From Cerrena zonata (taxonomy: Eukaryota > Basidiomycota > Agaricomycetes > Polyporales > Cerrenaceae): a stretch of DNA of 64,000 nt. Positions 39,687-52,202 of this stretch are shown in pieces. The stretch's first letter is position 1. Every line of letters starts with the position of its first letter. Below the pieces are notes generated by a model that worked only from the letters and a program-made list of their open reading frames with translations, was not told the DNA's origin and searched no databases. Made by a program: the position numbers and the translations under genes. The DNA is taken from assembly GCA_038087015.1 (NCBI GenBank), contig JASBNA010000007.1:682001-746000 (forward strand). Reading direction: 5' to 3'.

Positions 39687-41060
39687 ATGACATTGTTTTC
39701 AAGATATGGTCTAGGTAGTGGATACAATGGAGCCTATTTCGTACCGGCACTATCTCGACTGAGCACTTCTGTCGTAGCGGAATCATCCGAGTCGCCGAAA
39801 GATATATACGGAGGTCTATTCCCTACCGTTCTGTCTTCAATCGAGAGACCCGAAGTTGGAGCACATAACCCTGAGATTAATGATCTGCGATGTATCGGGT
39901 CATACAACTGGGTCGATAATATTAATCCCACTATTATCGCTCCAGGTACATTCATACCATACTTTATGATATTCAGAATCAGCTCTAAAACATTTAATTC
40001 TAGGGTCGCCACCTATCTGGAAACAGAAATCAATGCCTTTTCAAGTGATACACGACCAGCTCAACAGCCGTATCAATCAAGATGGGCATCGTTTGCCATC
40101 TTGTGACCTTCTTCCCTTATTCAAAGCCGTTGACGTGGCTAAAGAAGACGACCCCAGTCTTGATATTGATTGGAAGTCTGTCGACTTTGTTACAAATCGT
40201 AATGGTTTGCGTAAACTCCTTAGGTGGATCGATGGCAGAGGTGACAGCAGACGGCAGCGCCCATTTCGCCTCGATCTAGAATTGGCCGGGGAGCGGACTG
40301 TGCTCCTGAATAGATGGGAGGAGAATCGTCTGGCACCTCCTGGAATGGGTTACGGCTTTGGCTTCGAGAAGGAGACCACGGTGCCCGCACCCGGATGCGA
40401 GAATAGTACAGGACATCATCGCATCGTCCAATATGTGAGCACAGTTGACATAGTTGGAATCGAGCTCCACTATTGCATCCTGACGCGCATTCTGATAAGG
40501 ATTTCGGGGGACTGAATATGATCGTACGCTTCGAGGTAGATGCCTGCATTGAGGTGTTGCCACAAGCAACACCTCAAGGCAGAAGCACCAGTAACAATAT
40601 GGCCCGTAAACTCAATGACTCGCCATCATCATTACACTCGTCGTCTGGTGTAGATGTCGAGGTCATTCGTGCAGGTCAATTGGTACCTCAAAGCAGTATC
40701 GTAGAACTGGCAACACGTTCAGAGAGAGGCGCGAACTACTTCGATTGGACGGAAAGCTACCCGCAGCTCTGGCTGTCCCAAACGCCTCATCACTTCCTTG
40801 CTGTCCACTACAAAGGTCTATTCCATCGATTGGAAACGCGTACGTTGGATGACGATGAAATGAAGTACGTGCATGCGGAGTTTGAGGGAACGTTTAAGAA
40901 GCTTCGGGCCTTGCTAGAGACGATCCAAGAGATTGTGGTCAAGCATGGGAAAGGGAGCTGCCTGAGCCTGGTTTGTAAGGATGGAATATTAGCTGTCCAT
41001 GAGAGGGAGAGCCGAGATGGTTGCCTTCCTGACGAGGTGATGAATCGCTTCCATTTGTGA
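39687..41060 (+). CDS. agaricomycete 'GGPP synthetase-like' protein, probably DXO/RAI1 fold
   Basis: 416 aa in three exons: 39687-39945, 40004-40434, 40500-41060 (introns 58 and 65 nt, GTACAT...CTAG and GTGAGC...AAG). Similar fungal proteins are commonly named geranylgeranyl pyrophosphate synthetase, but no DDxxD prenyl-synthase motif is present. The order of motifs instead resembles the DXO/RAI1 decapping nuclease family: VDFVTNRNGLRKLL; a GFGFE box (about residues 204-210, compare GxxFE); RFEVDAC (E242, D244, compare ExD); IVELATRS (about residue 299, compare ExK, here with Ala in place of Lys); and LWLSQTPHHFLAVH (compare the QS-containing segment). Seen: the motifs. Known: DXO/RAI1 motif order. 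Inferred: shared fold, possibly without full nuclease activity. Confidence 0.8.
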
Positions 41061-41109
41061 GTTATCGAGGTGGGTGTTAAACTGGATATTTTCTTGCTGC
41101 GAATGTAAC

Positions 41110-41800
41110 AGGCATATCTTGATATCTTGGAGTGCATTTTTTTGGTTAGTTTTAATGTAAAAGACGTGTAACTGTACAATAAACGAAATCCAGACTCACG
41201 AATACGATATGTTGCTGACACTACAGCAGTATAGTTCATCCCCGAATCACCCAGAGTTGCTTCCCATGCAGAATTTGCTATGTATTTTAGGCCACCCAGG
41301 ACATTAGTAACAGTATAACCAATATGACGAAAGATTGCCTTTTCAGCCTCAAGAACCACATCCTCAATATCCCCGGCCATGACATATCCGTATCTTCCAA
41401 GGGATCCAGAAACACCTTCGGTGTATCAAAAACACGCCAGAGATACGCACCTTCGAAGCTCGGTCGCTATTGCAACATGACGGAGGAGGCATAGTCGAGG
41501 CATAACCATATCACCTCCTAGATCAATCCACACTTCGGATTCGTATCTCCAATCATCCCTCTCCCGGCATCCAACCAACCCTCTCGAGAAGGTCCTATCT
41601 TTGTCGGACGGAGGAACACCGGGATAATTCCTAAGAATATTTTCGCATCGTATCAATAGGCCGGCATCCAAAACGCACTCGCAAAGGGCCCGAATCGTGG
41701 CAGATAAGGATACGAAGCTAGGCAGCGACACAGGCCCTGCGCTATGATAATCTTCCGGACATGCGGACGAGCGTCGAAAATAAGCCTATGATTGCCTGAA
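41110..41800 (-). other. possible unrecognised gene fragment
   Basis: On the minus strand an acceptor-like CAATCATAG at about 41793 opens a frame that runs through SLPSFVSLSATIRALCE and LCLLRHVAIATELRR to a GTGCGT donor near 41447, then a 57-nt putative intron and an in-frame continuation YGYVMAGDIEDVVLEAEKA. The reading is plausible but I recognise no domain, and it could be chance. Confidence 0.22.
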
Positions 41801-42239
41801 GCTTGGGTTCGGGCATTCAAATGCGCGCATAGAGAGGACGCGAGAGAAGCATACCGTCCGTGATTATAATTACCATCGAATTCGAAGGATGCGCTCGGGG
41901 AATTATGACTATGAGAGCCTGGAACTGGATGGATGTAGCTGGACGCCGGAGGTGGTTGGCTCTGAGCTCGTAAGCTGTTGACGTTCGATGTTCAACCCCC
42001 GAGGGTGCGTTCGTGCATTCTGATGTTGGTGGTTTGTGTTTCGCCGGTGTTCCCAGGAAGGTTCCTAGAGGGCCTCCGATGCGTGGTCAGTCACCATCGA
42101 GTGATGGATAGTGTTCAAGTGGATAGGGTCCAGCCTGAGAGGAGATTTGGAGACGTACATGCGGGACATCTCCATTGGATCCAACGGTCTTGAGAAGATA
42201 AAGCGATTGTCGCCATTCCATGGAGTGAAATAATACATA

Positions 42240-43437
42240 TTAAGGATTTAGTGGCCAACGAGTGGAGTTCATCGTACAGAACCCGATGAGATAGTCTTCA
42301 TGTTTTTTTCTCGAGATGATATCCTGCGCAGTAGATTGGAGACGGAGAAATGACTTGGACCGCATTGCGACCATGGCATAGATTACTACCAACCTGTTGT
42401 CCGTGCCTGAGAAGAAAATAGAATATGGCTTGTCGTTACAAAGCCAAGTGGACATCTACACGTGGAACATGCGTTTGTGGCATGTCTCATCTTAAAGCAT
42501 GTTGCTTGCGAGGTACCTAACGAACGATAAGATCCATAAAACAAACACGACGCAAAGATACGCACTGCAGACAAAGTCTCATAACTGACAGATCCTGGAA
42601 AGAGTTAGCACGATGGGAGCCCCCACCACCAAAAGAGAATATCACGACAACCATTCGTGGTGCATACCCAAGAATAACCTCACGATTTGGAACACCGTGC
42701 CACAGCAGAAGGAACCCCGAACCCGCCTCGAAAACGAGCGAAGGGGACTTCATATGACCACACAATCTTCACATACCGTGTTCTTGACGGCTTGTACGAA
42801 GGTTTGTTTTCCGTGACCGAAGAATGCAAAATAGACTCGGGGCAGTGACGGTGACTACCTTTCAGGGGGATCTGCACTATCGAAGTACGGTCGGGTAGTC
42901 GAAGCACAAATGGTCATCATGCACTCGATGTTCTAGTGTTCTAGAAATATTAATATGGTAAGAGGGAGTCTGGAGCTGGACGGCGAGGTTGATCAAGAGG
43001 AGTAGGTTAGGTCGGTCATTGACAGATCGCAGAGAGGGGTATTCGGACTTCCGTAGTAGCCATCGAGTTCGAATCTCCACGCTCGAGATGTGCTAGCTTC
43101 CTCAAGTTACCAGCGTGTTTCGGACAAACTGCGTCGGATTTGTCATGCGAGAACCATATAAGCCGGTTCGATGAAGCTGCCGTATTCGGTTTCTCAAGCT
43201 ACAGCGAGCCTGAGAAAGCCGGTGAAAGGTTATTTCGGGAAACCAGAGATGCAGATTGGCTCGCTGAGATCTACGTTGCGTTGAGGGGGGTTTAGGGGAT
43301 GCGTAAAAGGGCGTTGAAGACACGAGGCGGGTGACAGGCACTCTGGCTATCTCGGGATATGTCCACTTGTGTGTTAGTTGGACAGATCTACCATGAGTCC
43401 CGGAAGCGATGGCCTGAGAAGTGGTATAGGAGTCCAA
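42240..43437 (-). other. possible unrecognised multi-exon gene
   Basis: Minus-strand open stretches separated by consensus-like splice sites: 43437-43102 (111 codons), a piece ending LPRVYFAFFGHGKQTF followed by GTATGT at 42776, an acceptor at 42727 leading into GFLLLWHGVPNREVILGY, and a 3' open frame 42455-42240 with YSIFFSGTDNRLVVIYAMVA. I could not chain them all in frame and recognise no family. Confidence 0.22.
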
Positions 43438-45316
43438 TAGAGCTGAAGAAACCTACACAACGACACGGGGTCAGCAGATGGAGGTACATAATGAGAATAT
43501 GAATGCTAGACTCAATTGGAGGAACCGGTCCATATTAGACAGGAAGCATTGTCTAGAGACGAAGTAACCCTTCTTATTCCTGTTCACAGCTGGTGTGAGA
43601 AGTTCTCTTCGGTATGTTAGAGACGGGGATAGTGGGATGTCAATTTTAGTATAGGCCTCGAAGTCTCCTGACCGGGTTATTCAAATTTGTACAGTGCAGA
43701 TGAGCTTGTGCCGTGAGCTGGTTTTTTTCACAAGAAACCGAAAGTCTATGACATCAGCAACATGCATATACCAATAAGATGTGGATGGTAGGATGGTTTG
43801 AAATGTTTTGGCGTGTTCCTAATATGCGGTATTGGATTTTAATATGGGTGGTTGGTAGGTAGAATTTGCGATGTTTAGGAAGAGTTTGATATCGTGTGAT
43901 ATGTCTTTTGTTTGGATGAACAGGTTCCGCGAAGGTGTCACGCATCACACTAACATGTAAAGCTTCATTTTGTGTTATACTCAATACTGTTAGGGAGAAA
44001 ACCATATACTTTATAAAATATCGCTAACGTTCAGAACTCACCGTTCCATTCTATACCATTTCGAAAAAATACAGTGGGCCGGCAATAATGTTTACGTCAA
44101 GATTGTCTATGTTCCTTAGATTTTGACTTTCCTGGAAAAGAAATCAATTTCCGGAATAGGCTTCGGTCGCGATAATTTATTTCATCATCTCTGAAGAGAA
44201 TGTCCGTTAGGGTATATATACTAGAGTACCAAAGGGGAGCACGTACCTGCTGTTTTTCATTGAAATAGTGAGTAATACACCGGGTTCCAGGCTCTAGTTA
44301 GGTCGTTGCGGGAATTGATCTGCCCCGTACTCAGTCCGCATTTGATTTCAACCTATCAACGCGTCGCGTCGTAGTAATTTGTATATTATGTCCCGTCAGC
44401 ATTTTCTCCGGTCATCGACATCGAGTCGACTGCAAAGCATGATAAACTTCGGACTGTATGTTAATTCCTGAGCACGGTTCAAGTGGATGGAAATTGTCAC
44501 CTGAGGGAAGTGTATAACAACTTCCCTCGTGCAACCATTTCCATGCATTGAATACCGCTGGTCGACGTTCAGGTACCCACAGCGGGAGCTACCCTATGCG
44601 ACTATGAGAACATGCATACACTTGAATTCTCAATAGAAATTATATCCCCTTGTGACGCGTGACCCAAATAGACAGAGTTTAGGAAGACTGAAGAGAGACC
44701 GGCAACCTGAATATGAAGTTCTGACGGGTTTCCTGATAACGATGTATTCTCCCGCCAGCGTCGGCATTGGGAGGAATGTTCGTATGGAAAGTCCGACAGG
44801 AGTGGACGGGGAGGCTGGAAGAGGACAGAGAAGCTCGGCGAAACGGGTGCTGAGGGAGTGTGAGAGATGGAGACCGTCTGGTTGCGTACTACGCGTTCGG
44901 TGGGTCTCGAACGGGCAACGGAGGTGGGGTAGACACGACGGCGCTGTCCAGGACAGAAGGCCGTATTTTGGGACTGCGCTAGTCGGTGGTGCAGCGACTC
45001 CAGTGCCAGAATAAAGAGCACAGTGGGCGGATTGTGTTCCCAGGAGAGTGTGACAAAAGAGGCATGTTGTGCGGAGAATGCTCGGTGACCTGACGCAGAG
45101 GGTGCGAGAAGGAAACGAGATAGCGGATAGGCAAACAGAAGCAGCGCAGGCAACAACCTCGGACTTTTGCCAGGCGCAGATATGGGCGCCTCCTAAACTG
45201 ACGCGGCCTTTGATCAATCGTATTTACACTCACCGTCCTCTCCAGCTCTCCTTTCTCTCGACACCCGACTCCCCGCCCGATATCTTCCCAATTTACTCCA
45301 TATCCCATCACACACC

Positions 45317-46434
45317 ATGCCTGACGGTTCCTTTGCACACCCCCAACAACGCCAGTTCAACCCATACAGCGAGAACGGCGGCACAATCCTCGCCATTGCT
45401 GGTGCGGATTTCAGTGTAATTGCAGGTGACACCAGGCAGAGCGAGGGTTATAGCATACAAACCCGTTATGCACCAAAGGTCTTCCGACTGTAAGCCTCCG
45501 AATAAATAAATATCGTACTCCCTCGTCTGACGCGTCCCGCAGGACCGATCGTGCCGTCTTGGCTGTAAATGGCTTTGCAGCGGACGGCAATGTGTTTGTC
45601 AAGAAGGTCAAGCAGCGACTAGAGGTGCGTTATCTTCCTCCATCGCTCATACATCGCCTGACGCTAAATTCTCCACAGTGGTATCGTCATGCACATGCAA
45701 AAGACATGCCCCTCCGCGCCATCGCCCGCATGATCCAAACTATGTTGTACGCACAAAGGTTCTTCCCCTACTACGTCTACAATATCCTCGGTGGTATCGA
45801 GGAAGATGGTACGTCGTTCGCCCCTCACGGTCCGAATTAAGCACATGTAAACTCAATTTCCTTCTTTTCCTCTTTCGCAGGGAGCGGCGCCGTATATTCA
45901 TTCGACCCAGTTGGATCATATGAACGTGAAGCGTGTCGAGCGGCAGGTGCCGCTCAATCTCTCGTCCAGCCATTCCTGGATAATCAGGTATGTAATACTA
46001 GCCGCTACACGCGAGTTTCCAACTCGAGGCAATCCGATCCTTACCCGACTTACACCCGTCTCTCTCCGTTATCAATAGATTTACTTCAAGAACCAGCAGT
46101 CATTGCCGGGACAATCACGTCCTCTCCATCTGCCGCTTCCGGAAGTTCTCTCTATCGTCATTGATTCCTTCACAAGCGCAACAGAACGTCACATCGAGGT
46201 CAGTTACGTCTCGGTCCCTCGTGCCTTACGAGAGAGGGCCTTGCATCTTTCCAATTGAATTACCAAACTCATATCGTTCTGATCTAGGTCGGTGATGGTC
46301 TGGAAATGTACGTTGTTCTCGCCAAAGGCCGTAGCATACAAGGACTCGAGAGTTTCCGTGGTGTGCAAGAGCTGACACCGAACCCGGACGGTGACCGAGT
46401 GTTCGTCATTCGAAGAGAACTAAAGAAGGATTGA
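45317..46434 (+). CDS. PRE7: 20S proteasome subunit beta type-6 (Pre7/PSMB1 class)
   Basis: Non-catalytic beta-6 subunit of the 20S proteasome core. Six exons: 45317-45489, 45543-45624, 45679-45808, 45881-45987, 46079-46198, 46288-46434; joined length 252 aa, typical of the family. The mature N-terminal region [19 protein letters not shown] and [13 protein letters not shown] matches Pre7/PSMB1; the position of the catalytic Thr of active beta subunits is not conserved as a propeptide-Gly-Thr site, consistent with a non-catalytic subunit. Later blocks: [47 protein letters not shown]. All splice junctions keep the frame. It acts in the nucleus and cytoplasm in the beta ring. Confidence 0.95.
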
Positions 46435-48399
46435 TACTCGTATCCTCATGTACTATTCCCGCCGACATTATCTTCCCCTCCCCATCTTTCCCCCTTAGTT
46501 CTATGGACGTACAACATCAGGACATTGCCCACATTGCCTCCGCTTGCTTCTTGCCCGTCATGCCACTTCTCGTAGTCGCATCCCCCACTCTATTTCATGT
46601 GTCCTTCTTCGTTTTCTTTCGTCGGCTGTTGTTGTTCTGTCCATAGAGTCCAAGTAAACGACTTATTAGGTCCTCCTCCCCCCTGTTTCCCATCTACTGG
46701 AATATAGGAATTGTGGGGTAATGTATATGTATTCAAAGCTCAGATTTTGTCATGTGTTTCAATACCTTAGAAAATTAAACAGGATACCTCGTATAAGCTC
46801 AAGCTCCTTAGCTGTGATCATGAATATGATAAACCTAAGAGGGGTGGTGACGGAAAATCACGCTCCGTCCAATAAGTTCAGGTGGATTAGAAGCATATAG
46901 TCAATATTCCTCAGAGGTCAGAAGACGTTGTTCTCGGATTTAGTGTCCTCGAGAACAACGTGAAAAGAAAAACGAGAAGCGTAAAATCCGAATCCCGAAT
47001 CCCGATATCATGAAGCATACGTACTCACTTTTCATCTGCAAAGCTATACAGGTAAGTGTAACCCGTGACGTAGGTGGTGGTGAACATAAAATTCGGAAGA
47101 ATATAATGCTTATGTCGCGGAATGGTGAACATGAGACGTGTGGTTTGGTAGGGTCAACGGTCATCGGGTCGAATGCTCGGTATAATTTATTGAATTTGTT
47201 ATGTTTTGTTGTTCTTTTTTATTGAACATGTGGTAGAGGATACCAAACATCCCGAACCCCATTTTTCAAATCGCATGTCTCTAGTGAGGTTCTTAGTTCT
47301 ATGGAAAATCATGCACTATTTGGATTGAGGGATATATGCGCCGTACCGGACTTCTTTTGTGAGACCTAGTCACTTGATCACCATCTTTAGATGGTCGAGT
47401 ACTTATTCCTGTAATTTCCTACGCTTGCGTGGCCGGCGTACACCTCACTGGGGTAGGCATAATGTCATCCGAGTGCGCAGTGGGAATCCGAGGGGATACA
47501 AAGAAACCTAGAACGCGAGGGATAAAGCCATCTCTGTGTAAGCTAGGTCCCCTTGGATCATGAAAGGAGTTCTGGATGGGACGGCTTATGCCATTAGAAT
47601 GTATTGAGTGTATTGATGAGGTACGATCAGTCTGTGCCGCCGGGTTGTATGACTGTTTTGTTGTACGTGTTGAGGAGGAGTGCTTACTTTTGGTAAAGGC
47701 ATTGAGAGAGGGATAGTCATACTATTGACGAATATCTGAGTGAGATTGTATGCATGTGATGGCTGGCGGTCAGCCATACTTTGAGGTTTTATTTCGGCGA
47801 GAATAAGAGAGAGCACATGTATAGTGGCATAGAGCATACTCTAGAATCCAGCAGAGATACTACGCGACTGAATGGTCTCGTGTCCTATCCCTGCCGCAGC
47901 CATGGTGAGCGGGAATGCTGTGTTGCAAACTACAGGAGTGCATGTATGCTGTGCTCGAGCAAGGTTTGTGAGTGTATGACCCAGGGAAAAGTGACGCAAT
48001 TGACGGAAGCATAGAGAGTCGTTTCCTCCGTCCTACGAATGCCCAAGTCATGTTGTCGTATATTCCAATTCTCTTTCTATGGCAAGCTGTGGTTGCGAAG
48101 GAGAGGCAGTGACGGCACGTGCTGGGAAACTACCTAAAAGGGAGACAAAGTGGGATGTAGCAAGGGGGGAGCTCCACGAGAGACCAAGCCTAGCAAACAC
48201 AACCAAACACGTTCCTTACCTCCCGCCCCTCCCACCACACCTCCCCACCCCGCCGCCGTCATCGCACACAGCGAGCTTGCCCCTCGTCTGCCTCTTCCAC
48301 CTCACCCCACTCTCTCTCTCTCTATACCAGTACAATATCAATCAGCGGGCTGCTGCTGTCTCTGACGCCTCACCACCAGCCTCCCCTTTTTCTAACGTG
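46435..48399. other. intergenic region
   Basis: About 2 kb between the proteasome gene and ROT1. Only short open frames, none convincing. A CT-dinucleotide run (about 48309-48321) lies in the probable ROT1 5' UTR. Confidence 0.45.
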
Positions 48400-49512
48400 A
48401 TGATTTTCGTACCCTTATTGTCCCTTCTGGCTGCTGCCATCGTCCCGGCTGCCTTTGCCCAGGGCGATATCACTGCTGCACACAACACGACGAGCTTGGA
48501 AGGAACTTGGAGTACAGGGAGTGGAGCGGTTCAAACTGGTTCTGTATGTGGTTTAATGGCTTGACGATCGCTTTGGATTGCTTATAGCTTTTGGTGCTAT
48601 GTCTTCTTAGGGCTTCGCTCAACCTGCCAACAAGTCGTTTACGTATCCCAAGACGACTGGCTACTCCTTCTCCTTGTGAGTACCTAGTTTTTGCTACTCT
48701 CCGATGCAGCGAGCATCCTCCGGCGTTTGTTGCCCGAAAGGTCAAACAGTGCGAATTGCGTAGTGGCCCCTTCTTAGTACCACCAAGCGGTCATTAGACG
48801 ATGCCCTCAGCCCGTGTATAATTGATGGGGTATATACACCTTCGATCTCACATTCTACAAACCTACCCTACGCCGACCTTCCTATGGCAACAATGCCGGA
48901 TGCTTGTCTAGTTCATAATGTAACGACTTCGGAATATGCTTACTGATTCTTTGCGCAGTACTGGCGATGGATTCTACGAAGCTGCTCGCTATCGCTTCAC
49001 CGGCAATGGTACGCCTCTCGGTCCCACGCGTCTATCCATTCATTCACACCTTCATTTTGACAGGTACCGACCCGCACTGTATCACCGGAGTTATGAACTG
49101 GCATCATGGCCACTACGTTCTGGCAGACAACGGAACCATGTTCCTCAATCCCATCGGTGACGGATACCAACAAATCCAGGATCCATGTGCCGCGGAATCC
49201 AATTTCATCGAAGATTATAACAAGACCGAGATCTACACCCAATGGCGGATATTCACAGATGTTACTGCAGGCCCCAAGCTGCACTTGTTCGCCTTCGATG
49301 GTTCACCTCTCCCACCGCAATTCCAGATTTCCACCACACCTAACATGCTCCCGACAAGACTGTTGCGCAATGTGACTACTGCCGCATCTTTGACCGCACA
49401 AAATCTTCTCGCGAGTAACGGTGCGCTTAGTGAAGGTGTCTGGTCTCCAGCGATCCTTGTTTCCGTGGTATCGTCGATCGCTACCATCGGTGCTGCTACG
49501 TTCCTACTATAA
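48400..49512 (+). CDS. ROT1: Rot1 family ER chaperone
   Basis: Homologue of yeast Rot1, an essential ER membrane chaperone for N-/O-glycosylated proteins, needed for beta-1,6-glucan synthesis and cell-wall integrity. Four exons: 48400-48543, 48611-48675, 48959-49008, 49064-49512; 235 aa. Signal peptide MIFVPLLSLLAAAIVPAAFA; then the family blocks EGTWSTGSGAV, QPANKSFTYPKTTGYSFS, DGFYEAARYRF, CITGVMNWHHGHYVL, GDGYQQIQDPCAAESNFIED and FDGSPLPPQFQISTTPNMLP. A single C-terminal hydrophobic segment (AILVSVVSSIATIGAATFLL) anchors it. N-glycosylation sites NTT, NKS, NGT, NKT and NVT are visible. Intron 2 (48676-48958) is unusually long at 283 nt. Confidence 0.93.
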
Positions 49513-52202
49513 TCCTCATTTTCCTTTACCTCGTCTGGACTTTCTTTGCATCATCCATCACGTCTTTAGTTATTGTTTCTGCAACGCATTGACCTTCTAT
49601 ATACTGCTACCACCTTTTATCCTCGTTGTTCCTTTCCCCCCCTTTTTCTTTACAAATAGTAGCTAGTTGCAGTTGCATCGCTTGGCCTGCTCGGACCATT
49701 CATACATATTGGGATGGTATGCACATTGATTTCGCAGTAACCTCCTTGTGATACCCCTAGTCGACGGTTCATGGTTTCACTCTTTACAAACCCTCACCCG
49801 GTACTTTACTCCCAGCTCAGTCGACTACCATAGAATCTACAAAACATGTCAATGTATTCTGTGCGTCGCGCTGCCTTAGTTTCTCCTCATTTTTTCTTCG
49901 GTATCGATTGTCGTCCAGCCAGCTGCCCAGCTGAGTCGCTATGGACTGCGGCATCTTTTGTACTCCAGCGCCAATCTGCTCCACAAACCCATGTCATCAA
50001 TGGGACAGCCCCCAAAAGGCAAGTCTAGTTGTTTGATCGAACCTTGTTCTCATTTCTACTCAGTGAACATCCCGGTTACTGCCTCCGAGGATGTTCCCTA
50101 AATATCAGAACTTCCAGTCAAATAAGGCTTTACTATTCGAACGTCTGAAATGAAGATGTCGTCTCGGAGATGTTGCGGCTGGGATGGTTTGTGTAGTAAG
50201 TGTATTGCGTTGAGAACGAGGGTGGAAGCCCTCCGTGATTTTTCCGTTAGGGTTGGATGCGAGGTTGCGATGTTTCTCCTGCTCGGTCGGGTAAAGGTGA
50301 GTGTTGCATATGAATCTGAAAACATGTGTAATTGGGTTGTGGTAGGGGAGGACCATGCTGTTGAGGCATTTTGGAGATCATTTGGCCGTTATGTTCGGAG
50401 AAAGTGAGGATGAACTTTCGAGGATCGTCTTTGTTCTAATACTAATAGACATTGTGGGTTACTCCTTTTGTGATATACATAGGAGTGCATCATCTCTCGA
50501 AGTGGGTGGTGAAAGAGGGTTGCCGAGAGGCGAGCTTTTACCACACGTCAGTCCTAATCCTCCGAAGATGTCTGATAGTCTAACGCCGTCAAGGTTCATT
50601 GAGCGGCCTATACGTTATAGACCCAAGACCAGGTACTGTCTGAATCTCGACCGTCAGTTGTCGTAACCATTTAATTGTCATTCTTTCGAGAAGGACAATG
50701 TGGACAGTCCGACTATCGCATCTCGAGTCTGATTACTCTTCTCGTGGAATCGGCGGAGCGCAAGATACGAGAGAGTTTGGACAGATCCGTTGAGTTGTTT
50801 CTCCATCCGGGTATTCTCTGAGTAACTACTAAATCCAGTGACTAGGCTCTGTTGAATTGCATATTTTGACATGAATGCCGTCGGCCACGAGGACCAAACA
50901 CTCCGAGTGTCGAATGTGTTTTCAAACCCGTAAGACGTATCTGGACGCCCAGAAATTGCAAAACACATCAATCTAAGATACAAACCTCCGTCAGAGTCGA
51001 CCAGATATATTACAAACTTCTTATCTCGTACCTTGTACCCTTCATCGTCATCTGAACAAGCTGAGTAAATGAGAGGTGAGGGAATCATCTTCACCTGACT
51101 TGCTTTCCATCTGCAACATACCCCCGGTGCCCGAGTTCAACGTTCCATATCTCTACGATAGGGGGGTGCTCTTGCTCGGTGACTGTATGGGCGGGATCTA
51201 TGGTGCGTTATTGGGTTATTTCTCTGCTAAACTTCGATGGAAGTAACATTGGACGATCATCCCCCCGTGTCTTGCGTTGACGGCTTATATACAGTCGAAG
51301 GGCTTTCTAGAAGCAAATGTACATTATCATTGTTTGATTGTCACGAAGACTGTTCTGTTTGGAAAGAGACACATGAGTTACCCATTCTAGTTCTGACGAT
51401 CATCGTAAGCGGTACGTTCTGGGAAGATAGACACTTTGGAAACAATACGTACATTCCGGATGATGCTCATTGCGGTGACATATCCCGACATGGGTCACGA
51501 TAATGGGGCATCTGCAAGATAAGATGTCCGAGTCTGACTCGGAGTCCGTGGCACTGACTGAACTATAACTTACGTGTATATCGGAGTCATTTGAAATATA
51601 GCTCAAGGTGGCGTTTACTGCAAGCCAGCGGATACAACGCGAGCTACGGTAATATTAACGTTTGCTATGCGCAATGGACTTTGATTCGGAGTAAGGTGCG
51701 AACTTTGGCGGTTGAACTTATTGACTTACTATTTCGGGGGTCTCGTTTAATAGCGCACGTGGGGCACTCTCAGGGACTCGAAGTTGGAGTCCGTCTGCCA
51801 TCTCTGTTGATGATGATATCTAGCGACTACGAGTACAAGAGTTGTAATGAAATTGTAGTAAGAAGCCTCTTAATTTCAGACATATCTTCTTGACAATTTA
51901 TTCTCAGATTTGTCAGACGAATTTCCGAAGGGTTTTGTCCAGACTACATAGTAGATCACACGTAAGATTCAACACATTCATGCTACCCTTTACCTGATGA
52001 CTCAATGAAGCTGTAGACTTACAGGATAAAAGCGAGCTTGAATGTCCCCATCCCGTTGTAAATCAAGAGACCGGTTAAGTAAATGATAACTTAGCCATCT
52101 CGGGAGTTCGCTTACTAAGCGTCCAATTATCCTACGTTACTCTGGCAAGACCTTACACTGTGACAATCTAGAACCCAGGTTCAACCTTCGAAACTTCCCA
52201 AA
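49513..52202. other. intergenic region
   Basis: 2.7 kb with no recognised gene. A 138-codon minus-strand frame at 50678-51094 is the longest open stretch; it has no recognisable motif and I leave it uncalled. Confidence 0.4.

Larger units (their letters stand above)
41061..45316. other. 4.2-kb region without a convincing gene
   Basis: No protein family was recognised on either strand. Two minus-strand stretches look partly coding and are listed separately with low confidence. Overlapping long frames at 44602-45217 (minus) and 44652-45014 (plus) have no recognisable features. The last few hundred bases must contain the promoter of the proteasome gene. Confidence 0.4.

Noticed and set aside
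39687..41060. Calling the gene a geranylgeranyl pyrophosphate synthetase
   Set aside because: No DDxxD aspartate-rich motifs; the visible motif order fits DXO/RAI1 better.
43060..43085. Possible tRNA B box (GAGTTCGAATCTC)
   Set aside because: No A box at a suitable distance on either strand and no acceptor stem.
44602..45217. Overlapping long ORFs on both strands upstream of the proteasome gene
   Set aside because: No recognisable protein features and low-complexity composition; they look like chance frames in GC-richer promoter DNA.
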